NCBI GenBank assembly: GCA_016787445.1
Contig: JAEUTQ010000064.1
Coordinates: 1-61,045, forward strand
Direction of reading: 5' to 3'
DNA from: Bacteroidia bacterium
GTDB lineage: Bacteria; Bacteroidota; Bacteroidia; B-17B0; Aurantibacillaceae
Length of the DNA stretch: 61,045 nt
The position numbers and the translations under genes were made by a program. The notes under the pieces are model-generated. The model was not told the origin of the DNA. It worked only from the letters and a program-made list of their open reading frames with translations, and searched no databases. Below, in pieces: positions 20,301 through 28,991 of this stretch (its first letter is position 1; each line of letters starts with the position of its first letter).

Positions 20301-20836
20301 CGCCTCCGGTTGCAGGATTTATCTTAAACTATAATGCAGGAATTAACTTAACTACTATTGTAACTTTTACGGATGTTTCTCAAAATTCCGTGGCTTGGAG
20401 TTGGAATTTTGGTGATGGAAATACAAGTACAAATCAAAATCCTGTAAATACATATATGGCAAACGGTACGTATACAATAGTTCAAACTGTGTACGATCAA
20501 TTTGGTTGCCCGGCTACAAGCTCCAAAACAATTTCTATCAATAATATTAAAGAAGAGATTAATGAGTTGATACCAAATGCCATTTCACCAAATGGCGACC
20601 AGAAGAATGATATCTGGCGATTGGATTTCATTAACGCGTTTTATCCGAATGCGGAAATTGAAATTTACAACCGGTGGGGTGAACGATTATTTTATTCGAA
20701 GGGATATGAAATACCGTGGGATGGAACTTACTTAGGTAATCCACTTCCCGTCTCAACTTATTACTACATCATTAATCTGAACGATCCTAATCGCGAAGAA
20801 AATATTTTTAAAGGAACCATTTTAATAATGAAATAA
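17393..20836 (+). CDS. T9SS type B adhesin with IgGFc-binding-like N-terminus and PKD domains
   Basis: 1,147-residue exported protein. The signal peptide ends APVKAQ, and the mature start IDTSFWFVAPDISAG leads into a domain of about 420 residues that resembles the N-terminal region of IgGFc-binding-type proteins (SLKGQKALGTDFYTPFQNQ, ISADKPIAVTVS, GCKLSGAQVPH). Four about 95-residue units (AGPDATIC..., VNASVDQIKC..., VNAGPTTMSLC..., VNAGPDLFSC...) follow, then three PKD-like domains (WSFGDGG, WNFNDPG, WNFGDGN). The C-terminal type B sorting domain (ISPNGDQKNDIW ... IYNRWGERLFYSKGYE ... GTILIMK) is clearly different from that of its neighbours. It is the first gene of a five-gene operon; its stop overlaps the next start by one base. 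Confidence 0.88.
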   Translation: MKKLYLLFLLVLGFAPVKAQIDTSFWFVAPDISAGLGQSPIKMYFTTYSSASTVYLRQPANGAFIPVTINIPANSVDSLDLTPFIASVESAPTNSVLSRGIYISASSNVSAVYCIKSSTNKEMISLKGQKALGTDFYTPFQNQWSSSAATTPKSFSAIDIVASQNNTTILITPRANIIGHVKDVTFPVILNAGESFSCQDTSTTAPTKLAGSIISADKPIAVTVSSSGLVNGGCTSTIADQITNSNHAGNDFVITKSETGNDKVFILATVNSTSITLTNGTSTVSTLINTGETYSANITQELTYIKSTKPVYVIHVTGHGCKLSGAQVPHFYCAGTYSTSFTRTSADSFAVNVFTRNGFQGNFQLNGNASLIPASAFTIVPGTSSTVVGARVNFNLTQVPVGSYNIITNTGDIYGFGTHQGSTPSGSSYAYHSEWISYPMVAAGPDATICSNTSLSLNGVVGGGNVTGVWSTNNGFGTFSSPTTSLNNVYVPSLLDIATVSKPYINLILTSTGPCTSRIDTLRLVVLQEPLVNASVDQIKCGNNATVSLNGSISGITSTGQWSTLGSGSFAPTSTVLNGFYVPSSADTTAGSVNLVLTSTNNGICLAETDTVKITFTKPPLVNAGPTTMSLCVNNPTISLLGSVSGSSSTGKWTTSGTGIFNPSNIALSTNYLPSPLDIASGSIYIYLISTNNGNCFPVKDSIHVFFTPSPNVNAGPDLFSCKNNSAVQLTGIIGGATTTGTWSGGGGSFSPSNSVLTPTYIPTPAEISAGFVVLNLTSTNNGNCLSVSDQVRVDFKDKPFANFSSNVVCLNQATTFIDFSAPVAGTLAGWNWSFGDGGTSTVSGPVYTYTTSGTYTAQLIVRNSFNCYDTTTKVVKVNHLPSSDFTYSRSCFGSFLQINFKDSSSIASPDTVKSFFWNFNDPGPPPLPTSSIANPSVVFSGPGSYSIFHIVTSNNGCKDTIIKSINITPPPVAGFILNYNAGINLTTIVTFTDVSQNSVAWSWNFGDGNTSTNQNPVNTYMANGTYTIVQTVYDQFGCPATSSKTISINNIKEEINELIPNAISPNGDQKNDIWRLDFINAFYPNAEIEIYNRWGERLFYSKGYEIPWDGTYLGNPLPVSTYYYIINLNDPNREENIFKGTILIMK

Positions 20837-21942
20837 TGAAGAAGATACACAAAATCATAGCAATTGTTTTGTTAGTAGCCGGCGCTTCTTCATTAAGCGC
20901 GCAGCAACAAAATTTATACTCCAATTATTTACTTAATACTTACGCATACAACTCAGGAGTGATAGGTTCACAAGATTATATGCAAGCCAATCTGTTTTAT
21001 CGCAATCAATGGGTTGGATTTGAAGGCTCTCCAAAAACTTACATGCTTTCATTATACGGTCCTGTGAAAAAATTAAAGAACGCATCGGTTGGGGGAATGA
21101 TAAACTCTGATCAAACCGGATTGATGACTTCAAATACAGGATATCTGACCTTTGCCTATAGTGTTAAACTAAACAAAAAACTAAAGCTGGCTTTAGGTTT
21201 ATCCGGAGGATTAAAGCAATACCGTATAAAATTATATGATGCCAGAACCTATGATCAAGGCGACGAATATCTAACGGGAACAATTTTAACAGCTAATACT
21301 TTTGATGCTAACGCAGGTTTGTATTTACACGGAGAAAAATTCTTCCTGGGATTATCCAGCATGAATATGTTGAATAATCGTGTGAATTGGCAGGCTGATA
21401 AAGGCCGACTAACACCACATTATTACGCAATGGTAGGGTATAAAATTAAAGTAAAATCAGATTATGAAATAACACCATCTGTCTTACTAAAATATAATGC
21501 ACCTGCTCCCGTTCAATTGGAGTATTCATTACGTGTTACCTATAAAAACTGGATTTGGTTAGGGGCTTCTTACCGTAATAACGACGCAGTTGCTGCAATG
21601 GTTGGTGTGAAAATCATGAAAAAATTAAACATCGCTTATGCGAATGATTTCACAGTTTCTAAACTTAGAAATTATAATTCGGGAAGTCATGAGATTTCTA
21701 TCAGCTATAACTTTATTAAAAAGAAATCAATTACCGCCGCGGATGAAGAAGAATTCAAAATCATTGATAATAGTGTAAAACAAAATTTAAAGAATAAGAA
21801 GCCGGTATTAGGAGAAGAGAAGAAGGATGATTCGCAAGGTGCACCGCCGAAGAAAGAAGAAAAGAAAGCACCTGAAGTGAAAAAAGAGGAAAGTAAATCT
21901 GAAGAGTCAACTCCAAAGACAGAAGAAAATAAACCTGAATAA
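20836..21942 (+). CDS. PorP/SprF family protein with a charged C-terminal tail
   Basis: 368-residue outer membrane beta-barrel protein of the PorP/SprF family, of a subtype different from the other two in the window. The signal peptide ends SSLSAQ, followed by QQNLYSNYLLNTYAYN and YRNQWVGFEGSPKTYMLS, which is the family pattern. The barrel closes near ISISYNFIKKK (residue 296). The last 70 residues are low-complexity, rich in Lys, Glu and Pro, and probably disordered in the periplasm. It starts on the last base of the adhesin stop codon (TAATG), so translation is coupled to that adhesin, and its barrel is probably its cognate partner. No PorE-like gene follows directly; the tail may replace that contact, but this is speculation. 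Confidence 0.88.
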   Translation: MKKIHKIIAIVLLVAGASSLSAQQQNLYSNYLLNTYAYNSGVIGSQDYMQANLFYRNQWVGFEGSPKTYMLSLYGPVKKLKNASVGGMINSDQTGLMTSNTGYLTFAYSVKLNKKLKLALGLSGGLKQYRIKLYDARTYDQGDEYLTGTILTANTFDANAGLYLHGEKFFLGLSSMNMLNNRVNWQADKGRLTPHYYAMVGYKIKVKSDYEITPSVLLKYNAPAPVQLEYSLRVTYKNWIWLGASYRNNDAVAAMVGVKIMKKLNIAYANDFTVSKLRNYNSGSHEISISYNFIKKKSITAADEEEFKIIDNSVKQNLKNKKPVLGEEKKDDSQGAPPKKEEKKAPEVKKEESKSEESTPKTEENKPE

Positions 21943-21964
21943 ACTTATTTATAAATAGTTCAAA

Positions 21965-24900
21965 ATGAAAAAAATTAAGCTCATCGTATTATTCTTAATC
22001 TTTATAATGAAGTCGTTTACTTCATTAGCACAGATTGACACCGTGTTTTGGTTTGCTGCGCCATGGGTTACGCCCGATCACACATGGCGTGATGCTGTAA
22101 AAATGCATATTTCAGGTCCATCAGGTACCAGTGTGCGTATTCGACAGCCGGCAGCCATTTTGCCAAATAAGTATGATACCACATTCACGATTCCTGCTTC
22201 AGGTTTTTTTGATTACACTTTTTGGAGAGATGCAGCAGCGGGTGTAACTAACTTTGGATATGATTCCTTAGAGTCACGACCAGCGAATTCAGTTCGTCCT
22301 TATGGTTTAAAAGTTACTTCTTCAAGGGAAATTACAGTTGTATATGATGTTGTTACCAGAGCCAATACTTTTTATAATCCTGAAACATTTTCATTGAAAG
22401 GAAGAAATGGATTAGGAACAGAATTCGTTTGTCCGTTTCAAAACAATTGGTTTAATCAAACGCTCGGAGGTGATTTGAATGGTGATGGTATTGTGTCGCA
22501 ACCTCGACAACAAATTAATATCGTAGCAACTTTACCAAATACGGTAGTTTGGATTACACCTAAGTGTAATGTGGTGGGACATGTGGCAAACATTACTTAC
22601 AGTGTATTAATGAATACCGGAGATATTTATACCGTGGAAAATGTAACTGGTGCAACAAATGTTCCCGGACAAAATCTAGGTGGGACCATTGTGGTTTCGA
22701 ATAATCCGATTTCTGTAACGGTTGCAGATGACTCTGTGCGAAATCCCGGAGGAGGTTGTTACGATTTAATCGGCGATCAAATTGTGCCGGTAGATGTAGT
22801 AGGTAAGGAGTATATCGCGAATAAAGGCTTTATGTTTCCTGCTTCACAAGAAAGTATTTTTGTAGTAGCTACCGATAACTTTACTCAAATTACAATCAAT
22901 GACGGTACAGCCACAACGTATAGCATAAATAAAGGAGATGTTCAGCGTTATACAATTACGCAACCGCTTACATATATCACAGCAAACAAGAATGTGTATT
23001 TATGGCAAACTACCGGTTATGGTTGCGAATCAGGCGCAGCAATTCTACCTCCAATTAACTGTGCAGGTTCCGACTCTGTAACCTTTACACGTAATAATAA
23101 TCAGCCGTTTTTGTTAAACATTTTATGTAAAACTAATGGTGCAATTAATACTCCTGCTAATTTTTTACTAAATGGATCTTCAACTCTTGTACCCGCATCT
23201 GCATTTACACTAGTACCAGGCACGGGAGGAGCATGGCAAGGTGCACAAATCCAATTCAACACTACTCAAATTCCTGTTAACTCTGCAAACCTTCTTTCGA
23301 ACAGCACAGATGTATTTGCAATGGGTGTAATTAACGGTAACACTTCTACCGGAGGTTTGTTTCATTATATGTCTTCCTTTAAACGTAAGATTTATTCTTA
23401 TGCAGGAAATGATATGAGTTATTGTACAGGGACAAATAGTGTAATTACATTAAATGGTGCAATTAATGGTGGTGCTTCAACCGGTATTTGGTCGGTGATG
23501 AATGGAACAACAGCCATTAGTTTGCCTTCAAGTGCATATACTTCAACTGTTACAAATATCAATGCTACTTACACTTTAACGCCAACAGATACCACTCAGT
23601 CTCAAATCAAATTCGTTTTACTATCAACCGGTAATTGCGATAATGTGGCAGATACAGTGGTTTTATTTATTCGTAAATCACCTGCTGTTGAAGCCGGCCC
23701 GGGTATGACTATTTGTAAGAATAACATTCCAACTATAAATATTACTGGTTCTGTTTTATTTGCTACAGGAGGAAATTGGACCACATCAGGAAGCGGTGTT
23801 TTTGGTAATCCAACATCCTATACAACTACCTACGTGCCTTCTCCTTCTGATTTAACTACAGGTTCGGTAAAATTAGTTTTGACCTCTGCAGGAAGTATTT
23901 TTGGTTGTCCAAACACAAAAGATTCTCTGATGCTAACGTTCACCAACCCTCCTACAGTGAATGCAGGAGCCGATATTAATGTTTGTACAAATAGTCCAAC
24001 TGTAAATTTAAATGGTTCGGTAGGTGGACCAACAAGCTCAGGATTATGGACAACACTTGGCTCCGGTGCATTTTCTCCAAATGATACATTGATGTCTACC
24101 ACTTACATTTTAAGTCCGAACGATTTAACCCTGTCTTCCTTAGTAATTACTTTAACCTCCCAAAACAATGGGAACTGTAATGCTGTAAAAGATAGTATTA
24201 CAGTGTTTGTAACACCGAAACCGGTGGTGTTAGCAGGTAATAACGATACTATTTGCGCGAGTGCGGGTGTTATTGCGTTAACAGGAACTGTCACAGGTTC
24301 CGCATTAACCGGAACTTGGACAACAACAGGAACTGGTGCTTTTAATAATGCTGGTATTTTAAATCCAAATTATACAATGAGCGGGGCGGATACATTAGCT
24401 GGTGTTGTACAGTTTATTTTAACGTCTACGGGCGGAATTTGTCCGCCGGAAAGCGATACTGTTACATATGTTATTTTAAAAGCACCTTTAGTGGCTGCTG
24501 GACCGGATACAAGTTTCTGTAACAATGGTATTGTGCAATTGAATGGATTGGTAAGTGGATTTACAACAACCGGGCAATGGATTTCAACAGGAACAGGAAC
24601 GTTTGTTCCAAATAATACATCTTTAAACGCAGCGTATTTCCCAAGTCCGTCTGATATCTTAAATGGAAGCGTGAAGTTTATTTTAGAATCAACTAACAAT
24701 AAAGGCTGTTCTCCAAAGAGAGATTCTTTAACAGTAACATTTATTCCATCACCAACTGCTAACTTTAGTTTTTCAGTGGCCTGTGCCACTAAGCCGATTC
24801 AGTTTACGGATTTATCTGTAGGCTCTGTATCTAACTACAGTTGGAATTTTGGCGACGGTGGAACGGCAATTTCACAGAACCCATTTCATAGTTACACCTT

Positions 24901-25750
24901 AGCAAATACATATTCAGTAACTTTTGTTGTCACTTCCAACAACGGATGTAAAGACACGATTGTAAAAAATGTAACAGTATACAATTTACCATATGCGAAT
25001 TTCACCTACGGGCCGGCTTGTCAGGGACAACTTATACAGTTCAAAGATTCTTCATTAGCTGGTGTTGATGTGATTACAAACTGGAATTGGAATTTCGCTG
25101 ATGGTGGAACAAGTACTTCTGCAAATCCTGCTCATACATACACCGCATCCGGTATTTATAATGTAAACTTAAATGTTGTTACCGATAAGGGTTGCTCCGA
25201 TTCAATTAACATCGCCGTTAATGTACGGCCGCGACCAAATGCTTTTTTTGCCTTAACTAATAATCCAACATTAGCTCAGGAAGTTGTTTACTTTACGGAT
25301 TTTAGTACACCGGCATCAACAATTGTGAACTGGAATTGGGATTTTGGTGATGGCGGTGGAGCAAGTTCGCAAAACCCTACAAACATCTATCAAAATCAAG
25401 GTAACTATACAATTACTTTAGTTGTTACTGATAATTTCGGATGCTCTGATACATCACGTAAAGAAATCTCCGTAACCTTATTGCCTTTGGTGCCTTCAGC
25501 CTTCTCTCCAAACGGCGATAACAACAATGATTTATTATTTGTGAAAGGTGGTCCGTTTGAAAATATGAATTTTAGAATTTACAATAACTGGGGAGAATTA
25601 ATATTTGAAACTACAGATCAAAAAGTGGGATGGGATGGTAAGTATAAAGGTCAAGATGCTCCAATCGGTGTTTATGTTTGGGTATTGAATGTAGATATGT
25701 TTAATAATAAATCGGTTCGCAAAACCGGTGATGTAACCTTATTGAGATAA
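21965..25750 (+). CDS. T9SS type B adhesin, paralog with IgGFc-binding-like N-terminus
   Basis: 1,261-residue exported protein. The signal peptide ends TSLAQ; the mature start IDTVFWFAAPWVTPDH and the following about 440 residues are paralogous to the N-terminus of the 17393 gene (SLKGRNGLGTEFVCPFQNN, VVSNNPISVTV, GCESGAAILPP). Five about 95-residue AG.D..C units follow, then three PKD domains (WNFGDGG, WNFADGG, WDFGDGG). The type B sorting domain (FSPNGDNNNDLLFVKGG ... YNNWGELIFETTDQKVGWDG) closely matches that of the giant minus-strand adhesin rather than that of its operon neighbour. From about residue 760 to the end the two proteins align domain for domain. It lies 22 bases after the first PorP gene and 4 bases before the second. 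Confidence 0.9.
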   Translation: MKKIKLIVLFLIFIMKSFTSLAQIDTVFWFAAPWVTPDHTWRDAVKMHISGPSGTSVRIRQPAAILPNKYDTTFTIPASGFFDYTFWRDAAAGVTNFGYDSLESRPANSVRPYGLKVTSSREITVVYDVVTRANTFYNPETFSLKGRNGLGTEFVCPFQNNWFNQTLGGDLNGDGIVSQPRQQINIVATLPNTVVWITPKCNVVGHVANITYSVLMNTGDIYTVENVTGATNVPGQNLGGTIVVSNNPISVTVADDSVRNPGGGCYDLIGDQIVPVDVVGKEYIANKGFMFPASQESIFVVATDNFTQITINDGTATTYSINKGDVQRYTITQPLTYITANKNVYLWQTTGYGCESGAAILPPINCAGSDSVTFTRNNNQPFLLNILCKTNGAINTPANFLLNGSSTLVPASAFTLVPGTGGAWQGAQIQFNTTQIPVNSANLLSNSTDVFAMGVINGNTSTGGLFHYMSSFKRKIYSYAGNDMSYCTGTNSVITLNGAINGGASTGIWSVMNGTTAISLPSSAYTSTVTNINATYTLTPTDTTQSQIKFVLLSTGNCDNVADTVVLFIRKSPAVEAGPGMTICKNNIPTINITGSVLFATGGNWTTSGSGVFGNPTSYTTTYVPSPSDLTTGSVKLVLTSAGSIFGCPNTKDSLMLTFTNPPTVNAGADINVCTNSPTVNLNGSVGGPTSSGLWTTLGSGAFSPNDTLMSTTYILSPNDLTLSSLVITLTSQNNGNCNAVKDSITVFVTPKPVVLAGNNDTICASAGVIALTGTVTGSALTGTWTTTGTGAFNNAGILNPNYTMSGADTLAGVVQFILTSTGGICPPESDTVTYVILKAPLVAAGPDTSFCNNGIVQLNGLVSGFTTTGQWISTGTGTFVPNNTSLNAAYFPSPSDILNGSVKFILESTNNKGCSPKRDSLTVTFIPSPTANFSFSVACATKPIQFTDLSVGSVSNYSWNFGDGGTAISQNPFHSYTLANTYSVTFVVTSNNGCKDTIVKNVTVYNLPYANFTYGPACQGQLIQFKDSSLAGVDVITNWNWNFADGGTSTSANPAHTYTASGIYNVNLNVVTDKGCSDSINIAVNVRPRPNAFFALTNNPTLAQEVVYFTDFSTPASTIVNWNWDFGDGGGASSQNPTNIYQNQGNYTITLVVTDNFGCSDTSRKEISVTLLPLVPSAFSPNGDNNNDLLFVKGGPFENMNFRIYNNWGELIFETTDQKVGWDGKYKGQDAPIGVYVWVLNVDMFNNKSVRKTGDVTLLR

Positions 25751-25754
25751 TAGT

Positions 25755-26750
25755 ATGAAAAAAATTATAAAAGCATTTTTCGTAATTCTGATTGCATTTG
25801 GCAATGTGGCCAAGGCGCAGGATTTTCATTTGTCGTTATACGATTGTGCGCCATTATTTTTAAATCCGGCTATGACGGGTGTTATTGATGCAAAATTCCG
25901 TGTACACGCTCAATACAGAAATCAATGGAACTCTGTTGCCTACAAACCATTTAATACGGCTTTAATAAGTGCTGATATGCCAAAAGGAAAATGGGGCTTC
26001 GGAATTCAAGTTATTAATATGCGTGCCGGTATCGGAAATTACAATGTGTTTCAAGCTATGTTATCTGCCGGTTATACGGTGCCATTGGATAAAAAGAAAT
26101 CACATCACGTTTCTTTTGGATTACAAGGCGGATTTACACAAAAGTCGGTGGAGTATAAATTATACACATGGGACAATCAATATACCGGTGCTAATGGAGG
26201 TTCATTTAATACAGAAGTATCCAGCAACGAAAACTTCAAGCGTCAATCTCAAATGTTACCTCAGTTAAATGCGGGCGTCTTATATTATTATGCGAAACAA
26301 CAATCACGCATCAATCCTTTCTTAGGTGTGTCAGGTTTTAATTTAACCCGACCAAAAGAAACATTTTTCGATCAGGCTAACTACTTGCCAATTCGTGTTT
26401 ACACTCATGCCGGCGTTCGCGTTAATATTAGCGAATTGCTTTTCGCGATTCCGAAAGTTTTAATCATGAATCAGGGTTCTGCGTTTGAGCAAACATATGC
26501 TTTAGATGCGGGGTACTTCTTTAAAAATGATAAATTCTTTTTATTGGCAGGATTTACATACCGAGCTAAGGATGCAAGTATAGTCTACGCCGGTTTAAGA
26601 AAGGATAACTATATTTTTAAATTGGGTTATGATTTTAATACATCCACTTTAAAAACAGCTTCAAAAACCAGAGGAGCGTTTGAATTATCATTTACCTATT
26701 TAGCCGGTAAGAAAAGTGTAACCGAAATTAAAAACTGTCCTCGTTTATAG
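25755..26750 (+). CDS. PorP/SprF family T9SS outer membrane protein
   Basis: 331-residue beta-barrel protein. The signal peptide ends VAKAQ; the mature protein starts QDFHLSLYDCAPLFLNPAMTGV. It is a close paralog of the protein at 8891-9883 across its full length, sharing VHAQYRNQWNSVAYKPFNTA, MPKGKWGFGIQV, NMRAGIGNYN and the C-terminal LKTASKTRGAFELSFTY...NCPRL. It differs strongly from the PorP at 20836. It begins four bases after the adhesin at 21965-25750 and ends three bases before the PorE-like gene, the same gene order as on the minus strand. Expected role: secretion and outer-membrane attachment of the preceding type B adhesin. Confidence 0.92.
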   Translation: MKKIIKAFFVILIAFGNVAKAQDFHLSLYDCAPLFLNPAMTGVIDAKFRVHAQYRNQWNSVAYKPFNTALISADMPKGKWGFGIQVINMRAGIGNYNVFQAMLSAGYTVPLDKKKSHHVSFGLQGGFTQKSVEYKLYTWDNQYTGANGGSFNTEVSSNENFKRQSQMLPQLNAGVLYYYAKQQSRINPFLGVSGFNLTRPKETFFDQANYLPIRVYTHAGVRVNISELLFAIPKVLIMNQGSAFEQTYALDAGYFFKNDKFFLLAGFTYRAKDASIVYAGLRKDNYIFKLGYDFNTSTLKTASKTRGAFELSFTYLAGKKSVTEIKNCPRL

Positions 26751-26753
26751 TCT

Positions 26754-28919
26754 ATGAAATCTTATCCCCGTTATATTATTAGTTGTTTAAAGGCATCATT
26801 ATTATTGCTTTTTTTTATAAGTATTAACTCTTTTGGTCAATCCAAAAAACTTTGGATGCTCGAAGGAGAAAATGCCTATGCAAAAAAGGATTACGCTTCA
26901 GCCGCCTATTATTATGCAAAGGTGTTAGATGACACTACTATTTTGGAAACCTTCGTATTGCCTTACGAAGCGCAAATGGTTAATCTTCGGATTAAAAACC
27001 TTATTAAAGTGCCTGAATTAAAATTAAAAAATCCATTTAAGAAAGACAGCGCTTCAGTAGCAAATTCATCGGATACTACCAAAAAACCTAAGGCAGATTT
27101 CAAACCAATGAATAGCATCGATTATGTTTATTATAAATTGGGCCATTCTTATTTTTTGAATTCCGATTACAATCACGCGGCTAAAATTTTCAAAGTATGC
27201 GTTGAGCGAAATTCTTATCCCGACGCTCGTTTTTATCATGCCCTCTCTTTAATGAGTGTAAAAAAACACAAAGAAGCGTTAGATGAGTTTGAAGCCTTTG
27301 TAACTTCAAATCCTGATAATGATTCATTAAAGAAAGTAGCGCAGAAGAAGGAAGCCAGTTGTTATTTTGCTTTAGACTCAATGACAAATGTTCGACGTGC
27401 CGTAAAGGTAAAGATGATGGACACCCTAATATTTAATAAAGGAACGTCCAATTTTGCACCGATGTATTATTTGAGTCCCAATAAAATTATTTTCACCAGT
27501 GCAAGACGTAATGGAGTAGTGAATGATCCGGAAAAACAAGATTCTAAATATTTATGTGACCTTTATTATTCAGAATGTTTAGATAGTATTTGGCAGCGTC
27601 CTGTAAATTTCGGTCGCCCGGTAAACTCTGCATTGCATGAAGGCGCAGGTTATGTAACGCCTGATGATGTTATGTTATTTACAAGGTGGAGTGATGCCAA
27701 CCGTGAGGAGACCTTTATTTACATGGCTAAAATGACGGATGGTAAATTCTTCGAAGCATTTAAACTTAATCAAAATGTAAATGTGGCCGGTTACAAATCC
27801 ATGCAGCCCTTCGTGAACTTTGATGGAACGCGTTTGTTTTTCTCGTCTAATCGTCCGGGTGGTTTAGGAGGATTTGATATATGGTGTAGTGTAATTGATG
27901 AGAATGGATTTATTGGTCCTGCAAAAAATTTGGGAGCGCCAATAAATACACCGGGTGATGAGGTATCGCCATTCTTCCACGCTGTTTCAAGCACATTGTA
28001 TTTTAGTTCGAACGGATTACCTGGGATGGGTGGATTAGATGTATTTAAGTCATATTTTAATTCCGACGATTCTGTTTATACATTTCCAAAAAACATGGGT
28101 GGTCCTGTAAACTCAAGTAAGGATGATGCTTATTTTATTATGGAGAGAACACAGCAACGTGGTTTCTTTGCCAGTGACAGAAAAGATTGTGAGAACGGAC
28201 ATTGTTATAATATTTATGAGTTCGTGAATGAGCCAATACATTTTGATATTAGTGGTTATGTGTTTGACGCACAAACAAACGATCCGATTGAAGGCGCATT
28301 AGTTACCATTCGTGATGTACACGGTGAGGATGAACCTTTCTTTGTAATTTCGGATGACAAGGGATATTATTTTTCTGAATTAAAGCCGGATAAAGAATAT
28401 TTCATGAAGGCGCAGAAAAATAAATATTTTGCTGATGCGGCGAGTGTAGCCACAAAAGGTAAATCTGAGACAACCCATTTTGAGCAAGACTTCTTCTTGA
28501 ATAAAATTCCAGACAGTGAAATTGAAATTGAAGGAATCGAATACGATTTCGATAAGGCAACTCTCCGCCCGAAATCGAAAGAAAATCTGGATAAAATTGT
28601 TGACCTCTTAAACTTGAATGATAATCTCTCCATTATGATTAACTCACATACCGATTCTCGTGGTAGTGATGATTATAATTTACGTTTATCACAGGCTCGT
28701 GCTCAATCTTGCGTTGATTATTTGATTTCGAAGGGAATTAAAAAAGACAGATTAATTGCTAAGGGATGGGGTGAAACGGATCCACTCATAAAACAAGACG
28801 CCATTGATCAAATGGTGCCTAAGAGTGAGGAGTTTGAAGCGGCACATCAGAAAAACCGACGAACCGCCTTTAAGGTTGTAGGTGAGACGGATATCAACAT
28901 TATTAACAAGACTAAGTAA
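26754..28919 (+). CDS. PorE-like OmpA-family protein (TPR, PD40, regulatory-like, OmpA)
   Basis: 721-residue exported protein, full-length paralog of the one at 6682-8886. The signal peptide (residues about 1-29) ends SFGQ without a lipobox cysteine. TPR-like helices (WMLEGENAYAKKDYASAAYY) occupy about 30-200, PD40-type propeller strands (KIIFTSARRNG, RLFFSSNRPGGLGGFDIW, STLYFSSNGLPGMGGLDVF) about 235-470, a carboxypeptidase-regulatory-like domain (GYVFDAQTNDPIEGALVTI) about 500-580, and the OmpA peptidoglycan-binding domain (INSHTDSRGSDDYNLRLS, KNRRTAFKV) the C-terminus. It is the last gene of the operon and is followed by a strong terminator. It probably anchors the PorP-adhesin complex to peptidoglycan. 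Confidence 0.9.
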   Translation: MKSYPRYIISCLKASLLLLFFISINSFGQSKKLWMLEGENAYAKKDYASAAYYYAKVLDDTTILETFVLPYEAQMVNLRIKNLIKVPELKLKNPFKKDSASVANSSDTTKKPKADFKPMNSIDYVYYKLGHSYFLNSDYNHAAKIFKVCVERNSYPDARFYHALSLMSVKKHKEALDEFEAFVTSNPDNDSLKKVAQKKEASCYFALDSMTNVRRAVKVKMMDTLIFNKGTSNFAPMYYLSPNKIIFTSARRNGVVNDPEKQDSKYLCDLYYSECLDSIWQRPVNFGRPVNSALHEGAGYVTPDDVMLFTRWSDANREETFIYMAKMTDGKFFEAFKLNQNVNVAGYKSMQPFVNFDGTRLFFSSNRPGGLGGFDIWCSVIDENGFIGPAKNLGAPINTPGDEVSPFFHAVSSTLYFSSNGLPGMGGLDVFKSYFNSDDSVYTFPKNMGGPVNSSKDDAYFIMERTQQRGFFASDRKDCENGHCYNIYEFVNEPIHFDISGYVFDAQTNDPIEGALVTIRDVHGEDEPFFVISDDKGYYFSELKPDKEYFMKAQKNKYFADAASVATKGKSETTHFEQDFFLNKIPDSEIEIEGIEYDFDKATLRPKSKENLDKIVDLLNLNDNLSIMINSHTDSRGSDDYNLRLSQARAQSCVDYLISKGIKKDRLIAKGWGETDPLIKQDAIDQMVPKSEEFEAAHQKNRRTAFKVVGETDINIINKTK

Positions 28920-28921
28920 TT

Positions 28922-28959
28922 AAAAAGGGCGGTTTTCATTTGGAAGACCGCCTTTTTTT
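28922..28959 (+). terminator. Intrinsic terminator of the five-gene adhesin operon
   Basis: A 10-bp stem GGCGGTTTTC / GAAGACCGCC (one G-U pair) with loop ATTTG and a run of seven T, starting just after the PorE-like stop codon. The loop and T run overlap the promoter of the next gene. Confidence 0.92.
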
Positions 28960-28969
28960 ATTAGTTTTG
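28939..28969 (+). promoter_or_regulatory. Perfect Bacteroidota promoter embedded in the terminator
   Basis: TTTG at 28939-28942, a 19-base spacer, then TAGTTTTG at 28962-28969, a full match to TTTG / TAnnTTTG. The -33 TTTG is partly the terminator loop. The predicted start of transcription is about 15-20 bases upstream of the ATG at 28992. Confidence 0.65.
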
Positions 28970-28991
28970 GTTAAACTTTAATAATCCTCGC

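Noticed and set aside
20836..21942. Frameshifted or fused gene because of the unusual charged tail
   Set aside because: The frame is continuous, the tail has normal codon use for Lys/Glu-rich sequence, and the next gene starts properly after it.
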